Assembly (NCBI GenBank): GCA_036400075.1
Contig: DASWLV010000184.1
Coordinates: 1 to 18,612, forward strand
DNA: 18,612 nucleotides
DNA from: JALZCH01 sp036400075
GTDB lineage: Bacteria; Acidobacteriota; Blastocatellia; Pyrinomonadales; Pyrinomonadaceae
Direction of reading: 5' to 3'
In this document: positions 7,690 to 14,659 of the stretch, piece after piece
Numbering within the stretch: position 1 is the first letter of the stretch
Layout of the letters: every line of letters starts with the position of its first letter
Translations under genes and position numbers: made by a program
The notes under the pieces: generated by a model
Databases searched by the model: none
What the model was told of the DNA's origin: nothing
The model's input: only the letters and a program-made list of their open reading frames with translations

Positions 7690-7837
7690 TCATTTTTTAT
7701 TTTCCTCATTAACATAAAACATTTCATCCGCCGGTCGTAACGGACGAGCCAGCCAGAGCGGGCGGTGCAAGCCAATTTGGTCCCAGCGTGGGTCGCGTCA
7801 TCGCCAGCCATTCTTTGTAAATCTGAAGGATTTTCCG
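7690..7837 (-). pseudogene. Decayed copy of the 3' end of the molybdopterin oxidoreductase gene
   Basis: Positions 7714-7837 match 9078-9202, the end of the intact catalytic-subunit gene, at about 90 percent by hand alignment. A 52-base block (7714-7765 and 9078-9129) is identical. The copy carries a one-base insertion near 7773-7775 and a two-base deletion near its upstream end, so the reading frame is broken. After the shared D-E-M-F-Y the tail differs: it continues V-N-E-E-N-K-K to a stop at 7690-7692, instead of L-D-S-E-S-S-M-K. Homology stops sharply at 7837. It is the remnant of a second copy or of a rearrangement. The rest of the 313-base gap to the MerR gene holds only the promoter and palindrome listed separately. 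Confidence 0.85.
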
Positions 7838-7895
7838 ATGTTAGTAGGGAGATAATTATATTTAGCTACTTCATCCACGTTCTAAGCTTAGTTAT

Positions 7896-7923
7896 TTGTC
7901 TCTATTCAAATATGAATTACAAT
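7896..7923 (+). promoter_or_regulatory. Candidate promoter for the merR-HNH pair
   Basis: TTGTCT (7896-7901) and TACAAT (7918-7923) are separated by 16 bases. They lie 55 bases upstream of the MerR start codon and just before a perfect palindrome. Predicted by consensus only. Confidence 0.4.
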
Positions 7924-7936
7924 TAAATATCTATGA

Positions 7937-7956
7937 TACCTTATTAGCATAAGGTA
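7937..7956. promoter_or_regulatory. Perfect palindrome TACCTTAT-TAGC-ATAAGGTA, candidate operator
   Basis: Two 8-base arms are exact inverted copies around a 4-base centre, beginning 14 bases after the candidate -10 element and ending 21 bases before the MerR-type start codon. Symmetric sites of this kind are bound by dimeric MerR-family proteins, so autoregulation is a reasonable inference. Classical MerR operators sit between the -35 and -10 elements; here the site would lie at or after the transcription start, which suits repression better. Confidence 0.45.
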
Positions 7957-7977
7957 CTCTAAAAAAGGTTTAGAAAA

Positions 7978-8571
7978 ATGAGTCTTAGAAACAAACAGCA
8001 AAACACTGCAGCACAAAGTCAAGAAAGAACTCATTTTGGTATAGTAGAGGTTTGCGACTTGGTGGGTGTGCAGCCGCATGTTTTGCGTTATTGGGAAACT
8101 GAGTTTCCGATGCTCACGCCGCAGAAAAACCGCGCTGGACGGCGAACCTACAGTCGTCGCGATATCGAAATTGCGCTACGTATCAAAGAGCTTTTATACG
8201 AAGAGCTTTATACGATTGCCGGAGCGAAAAAGAAATTGTTGAACGATCTGAGGGAGCCTCTAAAGCTTGTTGACCCACCAAAATTAAGAATAATAACAAA
8301 TCGTACTAATACAGAAACTGCTAAATCTTCTGATGTTTTCACAAATCAACTTTCGGAAGCTAACATTTTATCACTTGCTAAAATTGAACTTCCTGAAAAA
8401 CTACAAGAAATGTTGGCTATCTTAATTGAACTTGAGCGAGAAAAGATAGTTGATGAAAATGAAAGCATTTTACTGGATGAGCTAATGCAAATTTACGAGA
8501 AGTTTCTCCTAATTAAATCGAGGGCTTTACGTATTGCGGTTGATCGCAAATTGATTGAGCCTTGTTCCTAA
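7978..8571 (+). CDS. MerR-type HTH transcriptional regulator
   Basis: A 197-residue protein. Residues about 19-90 form a MerR winged-helix domain: G-I-V-E-V-C-D-L-V-G-V, then H-V-L-R-Y-W-E-T-E-F-P, a wing N-R-A-G-R-R-T-Y-S-R-R-D, and the closing Y-T-I-A-G-A-K-K-K-L. This variant (LRYWETEFP with IAGA) is a group common in acidobacteria and deltaproteobacteria, usually without metal-sensing cysteines. Residues 100-197 lack the usual long dimerisation helix plus effector domain. They contain a variable linker and a Leu/Glu-rich helical region (about 138-190) that I cannot assign. AAAAAAGG lies just upstream of the ATG. The stop overlaps the HNH gene start by one base (TAATG), so the two are co-translated. 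The N-terminal half matches its family far better than the C-terminal half. Confidence 0.88.
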   Translation: MSLRNKQQNTAAQSQERTHFGIVEVCDLVGVQPHVLRYWETEFPMLTPQKNRAGRRTYSRRDIEIALRIKELLYEELYTIAGAKKKLLNDLREPLKLVDPPKLRIITNRTNTETAKSSDVFTNQLSEANILSLAKIELPEKLQEMLAILIELEREKIVDENESILLDELMQIYEKFLLIKSRALRIAVDRKLIEPCS

Positions 8572-8999
8572 TGAGCCGGAAGAAAATTCCTGAAAAGATA
8601 GTTGTCAAAGTAAGACAAGACGCAAAAAATCGTTGCGGTTATTGCTTAAGTCATCAAGATTTTATACCAATCATTTTACAGGTTGACCATATTTCGCCGC
8701 TGGATGAAGGTGGAACTGACGATGAAGAAAATCTGTGGCTTTTATGCGGCACTTGCAACCGCGCAAAGTCAAATAAAGTTTCAGTTTTTGACAAGGTAAC
8801 GCAGACCAAAGTTCTACTTTTCAATCCGCGAAATGATAACTGGCATGAGCATTTTTCGTGGAGTGAGGATGGTATTGAAATTATTGGTAAAACTGCTACT
8901 GGGCGAGCAACCGTTTCCGCACTGAATCTGAATCGTGATTTGTATATCATTGTAAGGCGGAATTGGATTATTGCAGGTTGGCACCCTCCAAAGGAATAA
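8571..8999 (+). CDS. HNH endonuclease
   Basis: A 142-residue protein. Residues 17-70 are a zinc-stabilised HNH (beta-beta-alpha-metal) nuclease: C22-G-Y-C25, then V-D39-H40-I-S-P-L-D-E-G-G-T-D, N54-L-W-L-L-C59-G-T-C62-N63-R-A-K. His40 is the general base and Asn54 and the N63 region complete the motif, so the active site looks intact. Residues 75-142 (W-H-E-H-F-S-W then R-A-T-V-x-A-L-N-L-N) form the tail often found in free-standing HNH proteins. Family members act as homing, restriction or phage-defence nucleases; none of these can be chosen from sequence alone. The ATG at 8571 overlaps the MerR stop. A TTG at 8562 is a weaker alternative. The gene converges on the molybdoenzyme gene, with 51 bases between stops. 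Confidence 0.9.
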   Translation: MSRKKIPEKIVVKVRQDAKNRCGYCLSHQDFIPIILQVDHISPLDEGGTDDEENLWLLCGTCNRAKSNKVSVFDKVTQTKVLLFNPRNDNWHEHFSWSEDGIEIIGKTATGRATVSALNLNRDLYIIVRRNWIIAGWHPPKE

Positions 9000-9050
9000 A
9001 TAATTAGAATTGATTGCAGAGCTAAATTGAATAAATAAAAGGCTTTCTGC

Positions 9051-11927
9051 CTATTTCATTGAGCTTTCAGAATCTAAATAAAACATTTCATCCGCCGGTC
9101 GTAACGGACGAGCCAGCCAGAGCGGGCGGCGCAAGCCGTTTGGTCCCGGCGCGGGGCGAGTCATTGCCAGCCATTCTTTGTAAATCTGGAAAGATTTTTC
9201 CGTGTCAACAAAAACGTCGCCGTATTGGTCGTCCGCGTGCGCTTTTTCGACGCGGACGCGCTGATGCCAGCAGTGCATTCCCGAAATCGGGTCTGGGTGG
9301 ACTGGAAAAGTGATGTTTTGATGAACGCCGCCGTCCGTCCAGAAAATTCTCGAAGTGTCCGGGTCTGCGCTTTTGTACGCTCCGATGCCTTCGACGACGC
9401 GCATCATCCACTTGCCGTTTTCGATTTCGGAAATGCTGACCTGATTCGTCTGCCAGCGATTGTTGCTCGCATCCTGCGCACGTCGCCAACGTCCGATGTG
9501 ATGCGAACAGGCGACAATGCCGGGTTTGATGCCTTCGGTCACCCACGCGCGGTTGACGAAATAGCCGATGTCGGTCGAAATGCGAACCAAATCGCCGGTT
9601 TTTATTCCCCAGCGTTCCGCGTCGGCGGTATGCATCCAGAGCGGGTTACGGTTGGAAATTTCCGACAGCCATTTTGAATTGCCCGAACGAGTGTGAATCA
9701 AAGTCGGCAGCCGAAACGTCGGGACAAGCACGATTTCGTTTTTGCTCGCGTCCAAAGTTTCCGGGTGAATGTGGCTTTTGACGTAAGTCGGAAAGGCGTA
9801 TTCAGACCAGCCCCAATCTGCGAGCGTCGGTGAATATAATTCTTGCTTGCGTGAAGGCGTGTTAAATCCGGCTCGCGGAACGCCGTCAATTACAACGCCG
9901 ACGCCTTTGCCGTTTTTGCGAACGCCGCCCGTGTCTTTGTCAATCTGTGTGCCTTGCAAATCCGATTCGGCGAGCGGTTCGAGATGGCGGTTGTAAACCG
10001 CATTTTCGACCTCGAACGCGCCGTATTTCCGCATATATTCGAGCGGCGTCAGATTTTCTTTGGCGGCAGTTTCGGGCAAGCCTTTGGTGTTTTCAAAAAT
10101 GTACTGGTAATACTCGTCAATCGTTATTTTCTCGCCCGCGCGATATGGCGACTCGAAATGCTTGCGAATTCCTAGCTCTCCGTCAGGGTCAATCCGCCAC
10201 GACAATTCAAACCAAAATTCGTCTTCTTCCCAAACTTCGCCGGGATTCGTTTCGTAAGTGAATTCCGTTTCGCGCCCCATTTTCCGCGCCGCTTCGCGCA
10301 AAATCGGCTGGCGGAAAGAAATCCACATTCCCGAATGCGTCTCGTAGCTTGTCAAATCGTGCCGCTCGCTTGCCAATCCCATCGGTAAAACATAATCGGC
10401 AAAATAAGCCGTCTCATTCCAGGTCGGCGTCAAAGCCGCGTGCAAACCGATTTTCGATTCGTCCGACAAAGCCTCGATCCACGTAAACCCGTCCGGGTAA
10501 GTCCAAACCGGATTAAAAACCCGTGTGAAATAAACATCCAATTTCCCGCGCCCCTCTTTCAAAAAATGCGGCAGCAGAAAACTCATCTCGTAATGCGAGA
10601 GCGGATACTCTAGGGGAAAATGCAGCTCGTTCCAGAATTTTTGAGCAGGCGGATTGCTGAATCCTTTCGGTTTAAATTTATTCCAAGCCGACGGCAAAGT
10701 CCCGCCGACTGTTCCGACGCTGCCGGTTAAAACATTCAAGAAATGCAGACATCGCGCGACAGCCCAGCCGCCAAGATTTCCACTTCCAGCGCTGCGCCAA
10801 TTGTGCGCCGAAAACCTTGTTCCGGCTCGTCCGATTTGTCTGGCGACTTCTTCAATCATCGAAGCTGTGACGCCGCTTTCCTTTTCGGCAAATTCGGGCG
10901 TGTATTCGGCGTAAAGTTTTTCGAGTTCAATGATGAAATTTTCAAAAGTAATTTCTGCATCTGGATTCATTGCTTCCAACGATTCCCGCCAATTCACCCA
11001 ATTTCGCAAAAATTCTTCGTTGTAAAGTTTTTCGCGAATCAAAATATTCGCCATTGCCAAAAGCACGGCGGCTTCGCTGCCAGGATAGCTCGGCAGCCAG
11101 TAATCAGCCATCGAAGCCGTGTTTGAAAGTCTAGTGTCCATTACGGCGAGCTTTGCGCCGTTCATCATTCCCTCGATAATTCGCTGCGCGTGCGGGTTGA
11201 AATAATGACCGGATTCAAGATGCGCCGAAATTAAAAAGATAAATTGAGCCTCGCCGTGATCGGGCGAAGGTCGGTCATAGCCCTGCCAAATCGCGTAGCC
11301 GAGCCGCGCTCCGGCTGAACAGATATTTGTGTGGCTGTTATGCCCGTCAACGCCCCAAGCCTGCAAAATGCGGTCAATAAAACCTTCGTGACCCGGACGC
11401 CCGACGTGATAAACGACTTCGTTTCGGCGGTCTTCCTGCAAAGCTTTGCGGATTTTCGCGGCAATATCATCCAAAACTTCGTCCCACGAAACTCTTTCCC
11501 ATTCGCCCGCACCGCGTTTCCCTTTACGCCGCATCGGGTAAAGAATGCGGTCAACGTCCGTGATCTGATTAATCGTCGCCGGACCTTTGGCACAGTTTCG
11601 CCCGCGACTTCCCGGATGATACGGATTGCCTTCAAATTTGCGGATTTTGAGCGTTTCCTTGTCAACATAGCCGAGCAGCCCGCAGCCCGCTTCGCAGTTA
11701 AAACAGGTCGTCGGGATAATCATGTAATTCTTTTTCTCACGCCGCTGCCCACTCGTCGCTTCATACTCGACCCAATCGTCCCATTTTTCCGGCGGCGGAT
11801 AGCTTGTTAAATCGCCCGCTTCGGTCAAATGCGGCAGAAAATCAGTTTCCGCATCGTCGTGCAGATTTTCGATTAAATGTAATTTCTCGGCGATGCGCTC
11901 AATCAGCGACGGTTTATGTTTAATCAT
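9051..11927 (-). CDS. Molybdopterin oxidoreductase catalytic subunit (DMSO reductase family, Psr/Phs/Soe-like)
   Basis: A 958-residue protein. After an unusual 70-residue N-terminal extension, C75-x2-C78-x3-C82-x29-C112 binds a [4Fe-4S] cluster, followed by the conserved K in C-A-K-G. The body has the bis-molybdopterin domains; Cys203 in N-I-C-S-A-G is the likely molybdenum ligand. The cofactor-binding C-terminal domain (about 731-900) includes N-P-L-W-M-H-T-A-D-A-x-x-W-G-I-K-T-G-D. There is no twin-arginine signal, so the enzyme should face the cytoplasm unless it is exported with a partner. That recalls SoeA sulfite dehydrogenase rather than exported PsrA/PhsA, but the substrate cannot be read from the sequence. 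A TTG at 11939 overlapping the upstream stop (TTGA) could add four residues; I chose the first ATG. Its electron-transfer partner is encoded directly upstream. A frameshifted copy of its 3' end lies at 7690-7837. Confidence 0.9.
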   Translation of the reverse strand: MIKHKPSLIERIAEKLHLIENLHDDAETDFLPHLTEAGDLTSYPPPEKWDDWVEYEATSGQRREKKNYMIIPTTCFNCEAGCGLLGYVDKETLKIRKFEGNPYHPGSRGRNCAKGPATINQITDVDRILYPMRRKGKRGAGEWERVSWDEVLDDIAAKIRKALQEDRRNEVVYHVGRPGHEGFIDRILQAWGVDGHNSHTNICSAGARLGYAIWQGYDRPSPDHGEAQFIFLISAHLESGHYFNPHAQRIIEGMMNGAKLAVMDTRLSNTASMADYWLPSYPGSEAAVLLAMANILIREKLYNEEFLRNWVNWRESLEAMNPDAEITFENFIIELEKLYAEYTPEFAEKESGVTASMIEEVARQIGRAGTRFSAHNWRSAGSGNLGGWAVARCLHFLNVLTGSVGTVGGTLPSAWNKFKPKGFSNPPAQKFWNELHFPLEYPLSHYEMSFLLPHFLKEGRGKLDVYFTRVFNPVWTYPDGFTWIEALSDESKIGLHAALTPTWNETAYFADYVLPMGLASERHDLTSYETHSGMWISFRQPILREAARKMGRETEFTYETNPGEVWEEDEFWFELSWRIDPDGELGIRKHFESPYRAGEKITIDEYYQYIFENTKGLPETAAKENLTPLEYMRKYGAFEVENAVYNRHLEPLAESDLQGTQIDKDTGGVRKNGKGVGVVIDGVPRAGFNTPSRKQELYSPTLADWGWSEYAFPTYVKSHIHPETLDASKNEIVLVPTFRLPTLIHTRSGNSKWLSEISNRNPLWMHTADAERWGIKTGDLVRISTDIGYFVNRAWVTEGIKPGIVACSHHIGRWRRAQDASNNRWQTNQVSISEIENGKWMMRVVEGIGAYKSADPDTSRIFWTDGGVHQNITFPVHPDPISGMHCWHQRVRVEKAHADDQYGDVFVDTEKSFQIYKEWLAMTRPAPGPNGLRRPLWLARPLRPADEMFYLDSESSMK

Positions 11928-11935
11928 ATTTGCAA

Positions 11936-13522
11936 TCAACTAAGCGGAATCATCTGCGGCGCGCGCACCCAGATGTGTTCGGCGATATATAAGCCGATTA
12001 AAATCAAAATTCCCGACAGCGCGGCGGTTGCCGTTTGTCCGAAAAATAAGAGAAGCAACGGCAGGATGTTTCCCAGAAAAACCATTCCCGCCCAGAACGG
12101 GACGCGGAAACGACCGCGCGTAATCAATTCGATTGTCGCTTTGGCGTCGTCGGTCGTGTGAGCCGTCCAGAGTTCGATAATTAGAGTCAAAAGATGAAAA
12201 ACAATCGCGCCGATAGCCAGAAAACGCAGATTCTTGAGCCAATCCGCATTTTCGCTCAAAAACAACCCGGCGACGGCAAAAACACCGATGCCAGCCATCG
12301 CGGAATGCAGAATCATATGAACGCCGAGCATCGGGCTTTGCCAGAAATCTCTGCCTTTTGCCTGCGCGAATAAAAACGCTGTGTAAACCGCCGTCAGCAG
12401 TGCGAAAACAACGCCCGTCCATTCAAGATATGGCAAAGCCGCATTTATTCCCGCCAGCTTTGCCGCCCACCAGAGCGACAAAATCAAGCCGTAGCCGGTG
12501 ATGAAATATGCGCCGCGCACCAGCCATGATTTCCATTGCGGGCGGAGCAGGACGTATAAAAATCTTTCCGGTTTGCCCAAATCTTTAATCAACAGCAAAC
12601 CCGTAATTCCCAAAAAGACAATCGCCAATGTCGCGCCGATTCTGCCGATTAAATCCGGCACTTCTCCCGCAAATAATTTCAAAAACAAAAACGGAACCAG
12701 AAACGCGCCCGCCGCAATCGCTTTTGTCCAGACGTAAGCCGTGACTTCCCAGCCCCAGTGGACGCCTTTGCCGGGCGCGTCGTAAACTCTTCGGGCTTTT
12801 TCTTTTGTGCCTTTGCCTCTGATTTTCGATTCGATTTGATAAAGAGCTTGCGGAACGCTTTTGTCGGCGTTGGTTTTGATTCGCTCTTCCGCGAACTTAG
12901 CATAATGCCCGACGCCGGTTGATTGGCTGCTCCACATATAATTCGTATCGGGATTTGCCTCGGTCGGTTTTAGCGAAGCGGCGTCGCCGTCTATGTAATA
13001 GAGCTTTGGCTGCGTGCCTTTTTCCGGTTTGCGAACCTGGACGGATTCGCGCGCCAAAAGCTGCGAAATTTCGGTTTTCGGGTCGTCCATATCACCGGAA
13101 ATAATCGCGTGTTCGGGGCAGACAATCACGCAAGCCGGTTCTAGTCCGATGTCAGTGCGGTGCGAGCAGTAATTGCATTTCGCGGCAGTGTGCTCGTCCG
13201 GGTGCATATAAAGCGCGTCGTAAGGACAGGCTTGCGTGCAGGCTTTGCAGCCAATGCAGCGGCGCGTGTCGAAATCAACGATTCCGTCTTTTCGCGTAAA
13301 AAGCGCCGTCACCGGGCAGATTTCCACGCACGGTGCGTCGGCGCAATGATTGCAGCGCATCACCGAAAACAGACGCCGCGTGTCGGGAAAAGTGCCTTTT
13401 TCGATATATTTAACCCACGTCCGATTAACGCCGAGCGGCACTTCGTTTTCCGATTTGCAGGCGACGGTGCAGGCGTGGCAGCCGATACATTTGCGGTTAT
13501 CAATGATAAAGCCAAAATTCAT
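11936..13522 (-). CDS. Fused four-cluster ferredoxin / NrfD-DmsC-type membrane subunit
   Basis: A 528-residue protein. Residues 1-150 form an NrfC/DmsB/PsrB-like electron-transfer module with sixteen cysteines in four groups (12-15-18-22, 57-60-65-69, 89-92-95-99, 116-119-131-135), fitting four [4Fe-4S] clusters. A linker of about 100 residues leads to roughly eight hydrophobic helices (256-520) of the NrfD/DmsC type, which exchange electrons with membrane quinones. In most relatives these are two separate proteins; here they are one chain, so one gene supplies both the B and C subunits. There is no signal peptide, so the ferredoxin domain should be cytoplasmic, matching the Tat-less catalytic subunit. 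It is the first gene of a two-gene operon; its stop abuts or overlaps the catalytic gene. No dedicated TorD-like chaperone gene is nearby. Confidence 0.92.
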   Translation of the reverse strand: MNFGFIIDNRKCIGCHACTVACKSENEVPLGVNRTWVKYIEKGTFPDTRRLFSVMRCNHCADAPCVEICPVTALFTRKDGIVDFDTRRCIGCKACTQACPYDALYMHPDEHTAAKCNYCSHRTDIGLEPACVIVCPEHAIISGDMDDPKTEISQLLARESVQVRKPEKGTQPKLYYIDGDAASLKPTEANPDTNYMWSSQSTGVGHYAKFAEERIKTNADKSVPQALYQIESKIRGKGTKEKARRVYDAPGKGVHWGWEVTAYVWTKAIAAGAFLVPFLFLKLFAGEVPDLIGRIGATLAIVFLGITGLLLIKDLGKPERFLYVLLRPQWKSWLVRGAYFITGYGLILSLWWAAKLAGINAALPYLEWTGVVFALLTAVYTAFLFAQAKGRDFWQSPMLGVHMILHSAMAGIGVFAVAGLFLSENADWLKNLRFLAIGAIVFHLLTLIIELWTAHTTDDAKATIELITRGRFRVPFWAGMVFLGNILPLLLLFFGQTATAALSGILILIGLYIAEHIWVRAPQMIPLS

Positions 13523-13536
13523 AATATTCGCGCTTG

Positions 13537-13566
13537 AGATTATTACTGTAAAAGAGCTGATGTCAA
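13537..13566 (-). promoter_or_regulatory. Candidate promoter for the molybdoenzyme operon
   Basis: On the minus strand a perfect TTGACA (13566-13561) is followed after 18 bases by TAATCT (13542-13537). The transcript would start about 8 bases before the ATG at 13522, so the leader would be very short. No Shine-Dalgarno sequence is visible, which is consistent with near-leaderless initiation. Confidence 0.45.
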
Positions 13567-13583
13567 TGCAATTAAAATACGGC

Positions 13584-13612
13584 TTGCTAATCCAAAATCC
13601 AAAATCTAAAAT
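13584..13612 (+). promoter_or_regulatory. Candidate promoter of the obg operon, built on a heptamer array
   Basis: TTGCTA (13584-13589) and TAAAAT (13607-13612) are 17 bases apart. A second TAAAAT occurs 7 bases later (13614-13619) because the -10 region lies in a heptamer repeat. Transcription would begin within a few bases of the obg ATG at 13625, and no ribosome binding site is visible. Consensus evidence only. Confidence 0.3.
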
Positions 13613-13616
13613 CTAA
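13589..13616. repeat. Heptanucleotide tandem array (four units, AATCYAA)
   Basis: Four consecutive 7-base units, two AATCCAA then two AATCTAA, end 8 bases before the obg start codon. The unit length equals that of the array inside nadD. The array supplies the candidate -10 boxes of the obg promoter. Confidence 0.8.
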
Positions 13617-13624
13617 AATTACAA

Positions 13625-14659
13625 ATGTTTATTGATCGAGTAAAAATTAAGGTCAAAGCCGGAGACGGCGGACACGGCGTGACGGCTTTTCGGCGCGAAA
13701 AATTTGTTCCGCGCGGCGGACCTTCCGGCGGCGACGGCGGGCGCGGCGGCGATGTTTGGATCGAAGCGACCGAAGGCTTAAACACGCTGCTGCATCTGCG
13801 CTACAATCCAATTCACGAAGCCGAGCGCGGGCGGCACGGCGAAGGCTCGAACCGGCACGGGCGCGACGGCGAAAATGTGACGGTTCAAGTTCCGGTCGGA
13901 ACGCAGATTTTCGACGCCGAATCGGGCGATCTGCTTTTTGATTTCACCGAAAACGGGCAAAGATTTCTCGCCGCGAAAGGCGGCAAAGGCGGTTGGGGAA
14001 ACCAGCATTTCGCCACGCCGACAAATCGCGCTCCGAAATATCATTATGAAGGGCGACCAGGCGGCGAAAAGGAATTACAGCTTGAATTAAAACTAATCGC
14101 GGATGTCGGTTTGGTAGGTTTTCCGAACGCCGGAAAATCAACTCTGATTTCCGTGATTTCCGCTGCGAAACCGAAAATCGCCGATTATCCTTTTACGACT
14201 CTCGAACCGAATCTCGGCGTCGTTGATTTGGGCGATTACAAAACTTTTGTCGTCGCGGATATTCCCGGATTAATTGAAGGCGCTTCGGAAGGCGCGGGTT
14301 TGGGCGACAGATTTTTGCGGCACGTCGAGCGGACGAAAATAATGCTGCATCTCGTTGATGTTTCTTCGATTTCGGGCAGAAATCCGGTCGAAGATTACGA
14401 AATTATCAACCGCGAGCTGGCAAATTATAATCAGGATTTAGCCGCCCGCCCGCAAATCGTCGTGGCAACGAAAATAGACGCTTTGGACGAACCGGAAAGA
14501 TTGGAAAATCTGCGCCAAAGAGCCGAAGCGGACGGCAAACCGTTTTTGCAAATCTCCGCTGTCACGAATCAGGGAACAAAAGAACTCGTTTCCGTTGTCG
14601 CAAAGCGTTTGGAAGAATTAGCAGTAGAATCGAACAGCAGTTCAATCGTTCTCGAATAA
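13625..14659 (+). CDS. obg: Obg-family GTPase (50S ribosome assembly factor)
   Basis: A 344-residue protein. The glycine-rich Obg fold (residues 1-158; G-D-G-G-x-G, G-G-P-S-G-G-D-G-G-R-G-G) precedes the GTPase domain. That domain has G1 G-F-P-N-A-G-K-S-T (165-173), switch I with T191/T192 in Y-P-F-T-T-L-E-P-N-L-G, G3 D-I-P-G (212-215), G4 T-K-I-D (282-285) and G5 S-A (311-312). Obg proteins bind the large ribosomal subunit late in assembly and respond to ppGpp and nutrient state. The C-terminal OCT domain found in some relatives is absent, as in many bacteria. It is the first gene of a seven-gene plus-strand operon that also holds rsfS and rlmH. Its stop overlaps the next start by one base (TAATG). 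Confidence 0.97.
   Translation: MFIDRVKIKVKAGDGGHGVTAFRREKFVPRGGPSGGDGGRGGDVWIEATEGLNTLLHLRYNPIHEAERGRHGEGSNRHGRDGENVTVQVPVGTQIFDAESGDLLFDFTENGQRFLAAKGGKGGWGNQHFATPTNRAPKYHYEGRPGGEKELQLELKLIADVGLVGFPNAGKSTLISVISAAKPKIADYPFTTLEPNLGVVDLGDYKTFVVADIPGLIEGASEGAGLGDRFLRHVERTKIMLHLVDVSSISGRNPVEDYEIINRELANYNQDLAARPQIVVATKIDALDEPERLENLRQRAEADGKPFLQISAVTNQGTKELVSVVAKRLEELAVESNSSSIVLE

Noticed and set aside
7540..7740. 66-residue frame overlapping the VOC gene
   Set aside because: Out-of-frame shadow of a well-supported VOC gene, running into the pseudogene remnant.
7714..7837. The 124-base direct repeat as a transposon target-site duplication
   Set aside because: Far longer than target duplications, diverged by about ten percent, and derived from a coding gene end; no transposase or terminal inverted repeats seen.
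9040..9052. Small hairpin AGGC-TTTCT-GCCT between the HNH and molybdoenzyme genes
   Set aside because: Four-base stem overlapping a stop codon; not enough for a terminator.
9225..11810. Long open frames on the plus strand opposite the molybdoenzyme catalytic gene
   Set aside because: They mirror a strongly conserved gene, encode Arg/Ala/Phe-rich peptides without motifs, and arise from codon bias on the other strand.
11331..11810. 159-residue plus-strand frame
   Set aside because: Antisense to the iron-sulfur and molybdopterin domains of the catalytic subunit; no recognisable domain.
11927..11939. Tat signal at the start of the molybdoenzyme catalytic subunit
   Set aside because: No twin arginine or hydrophobic stretch occurs in the first 70 residues from either possible start.
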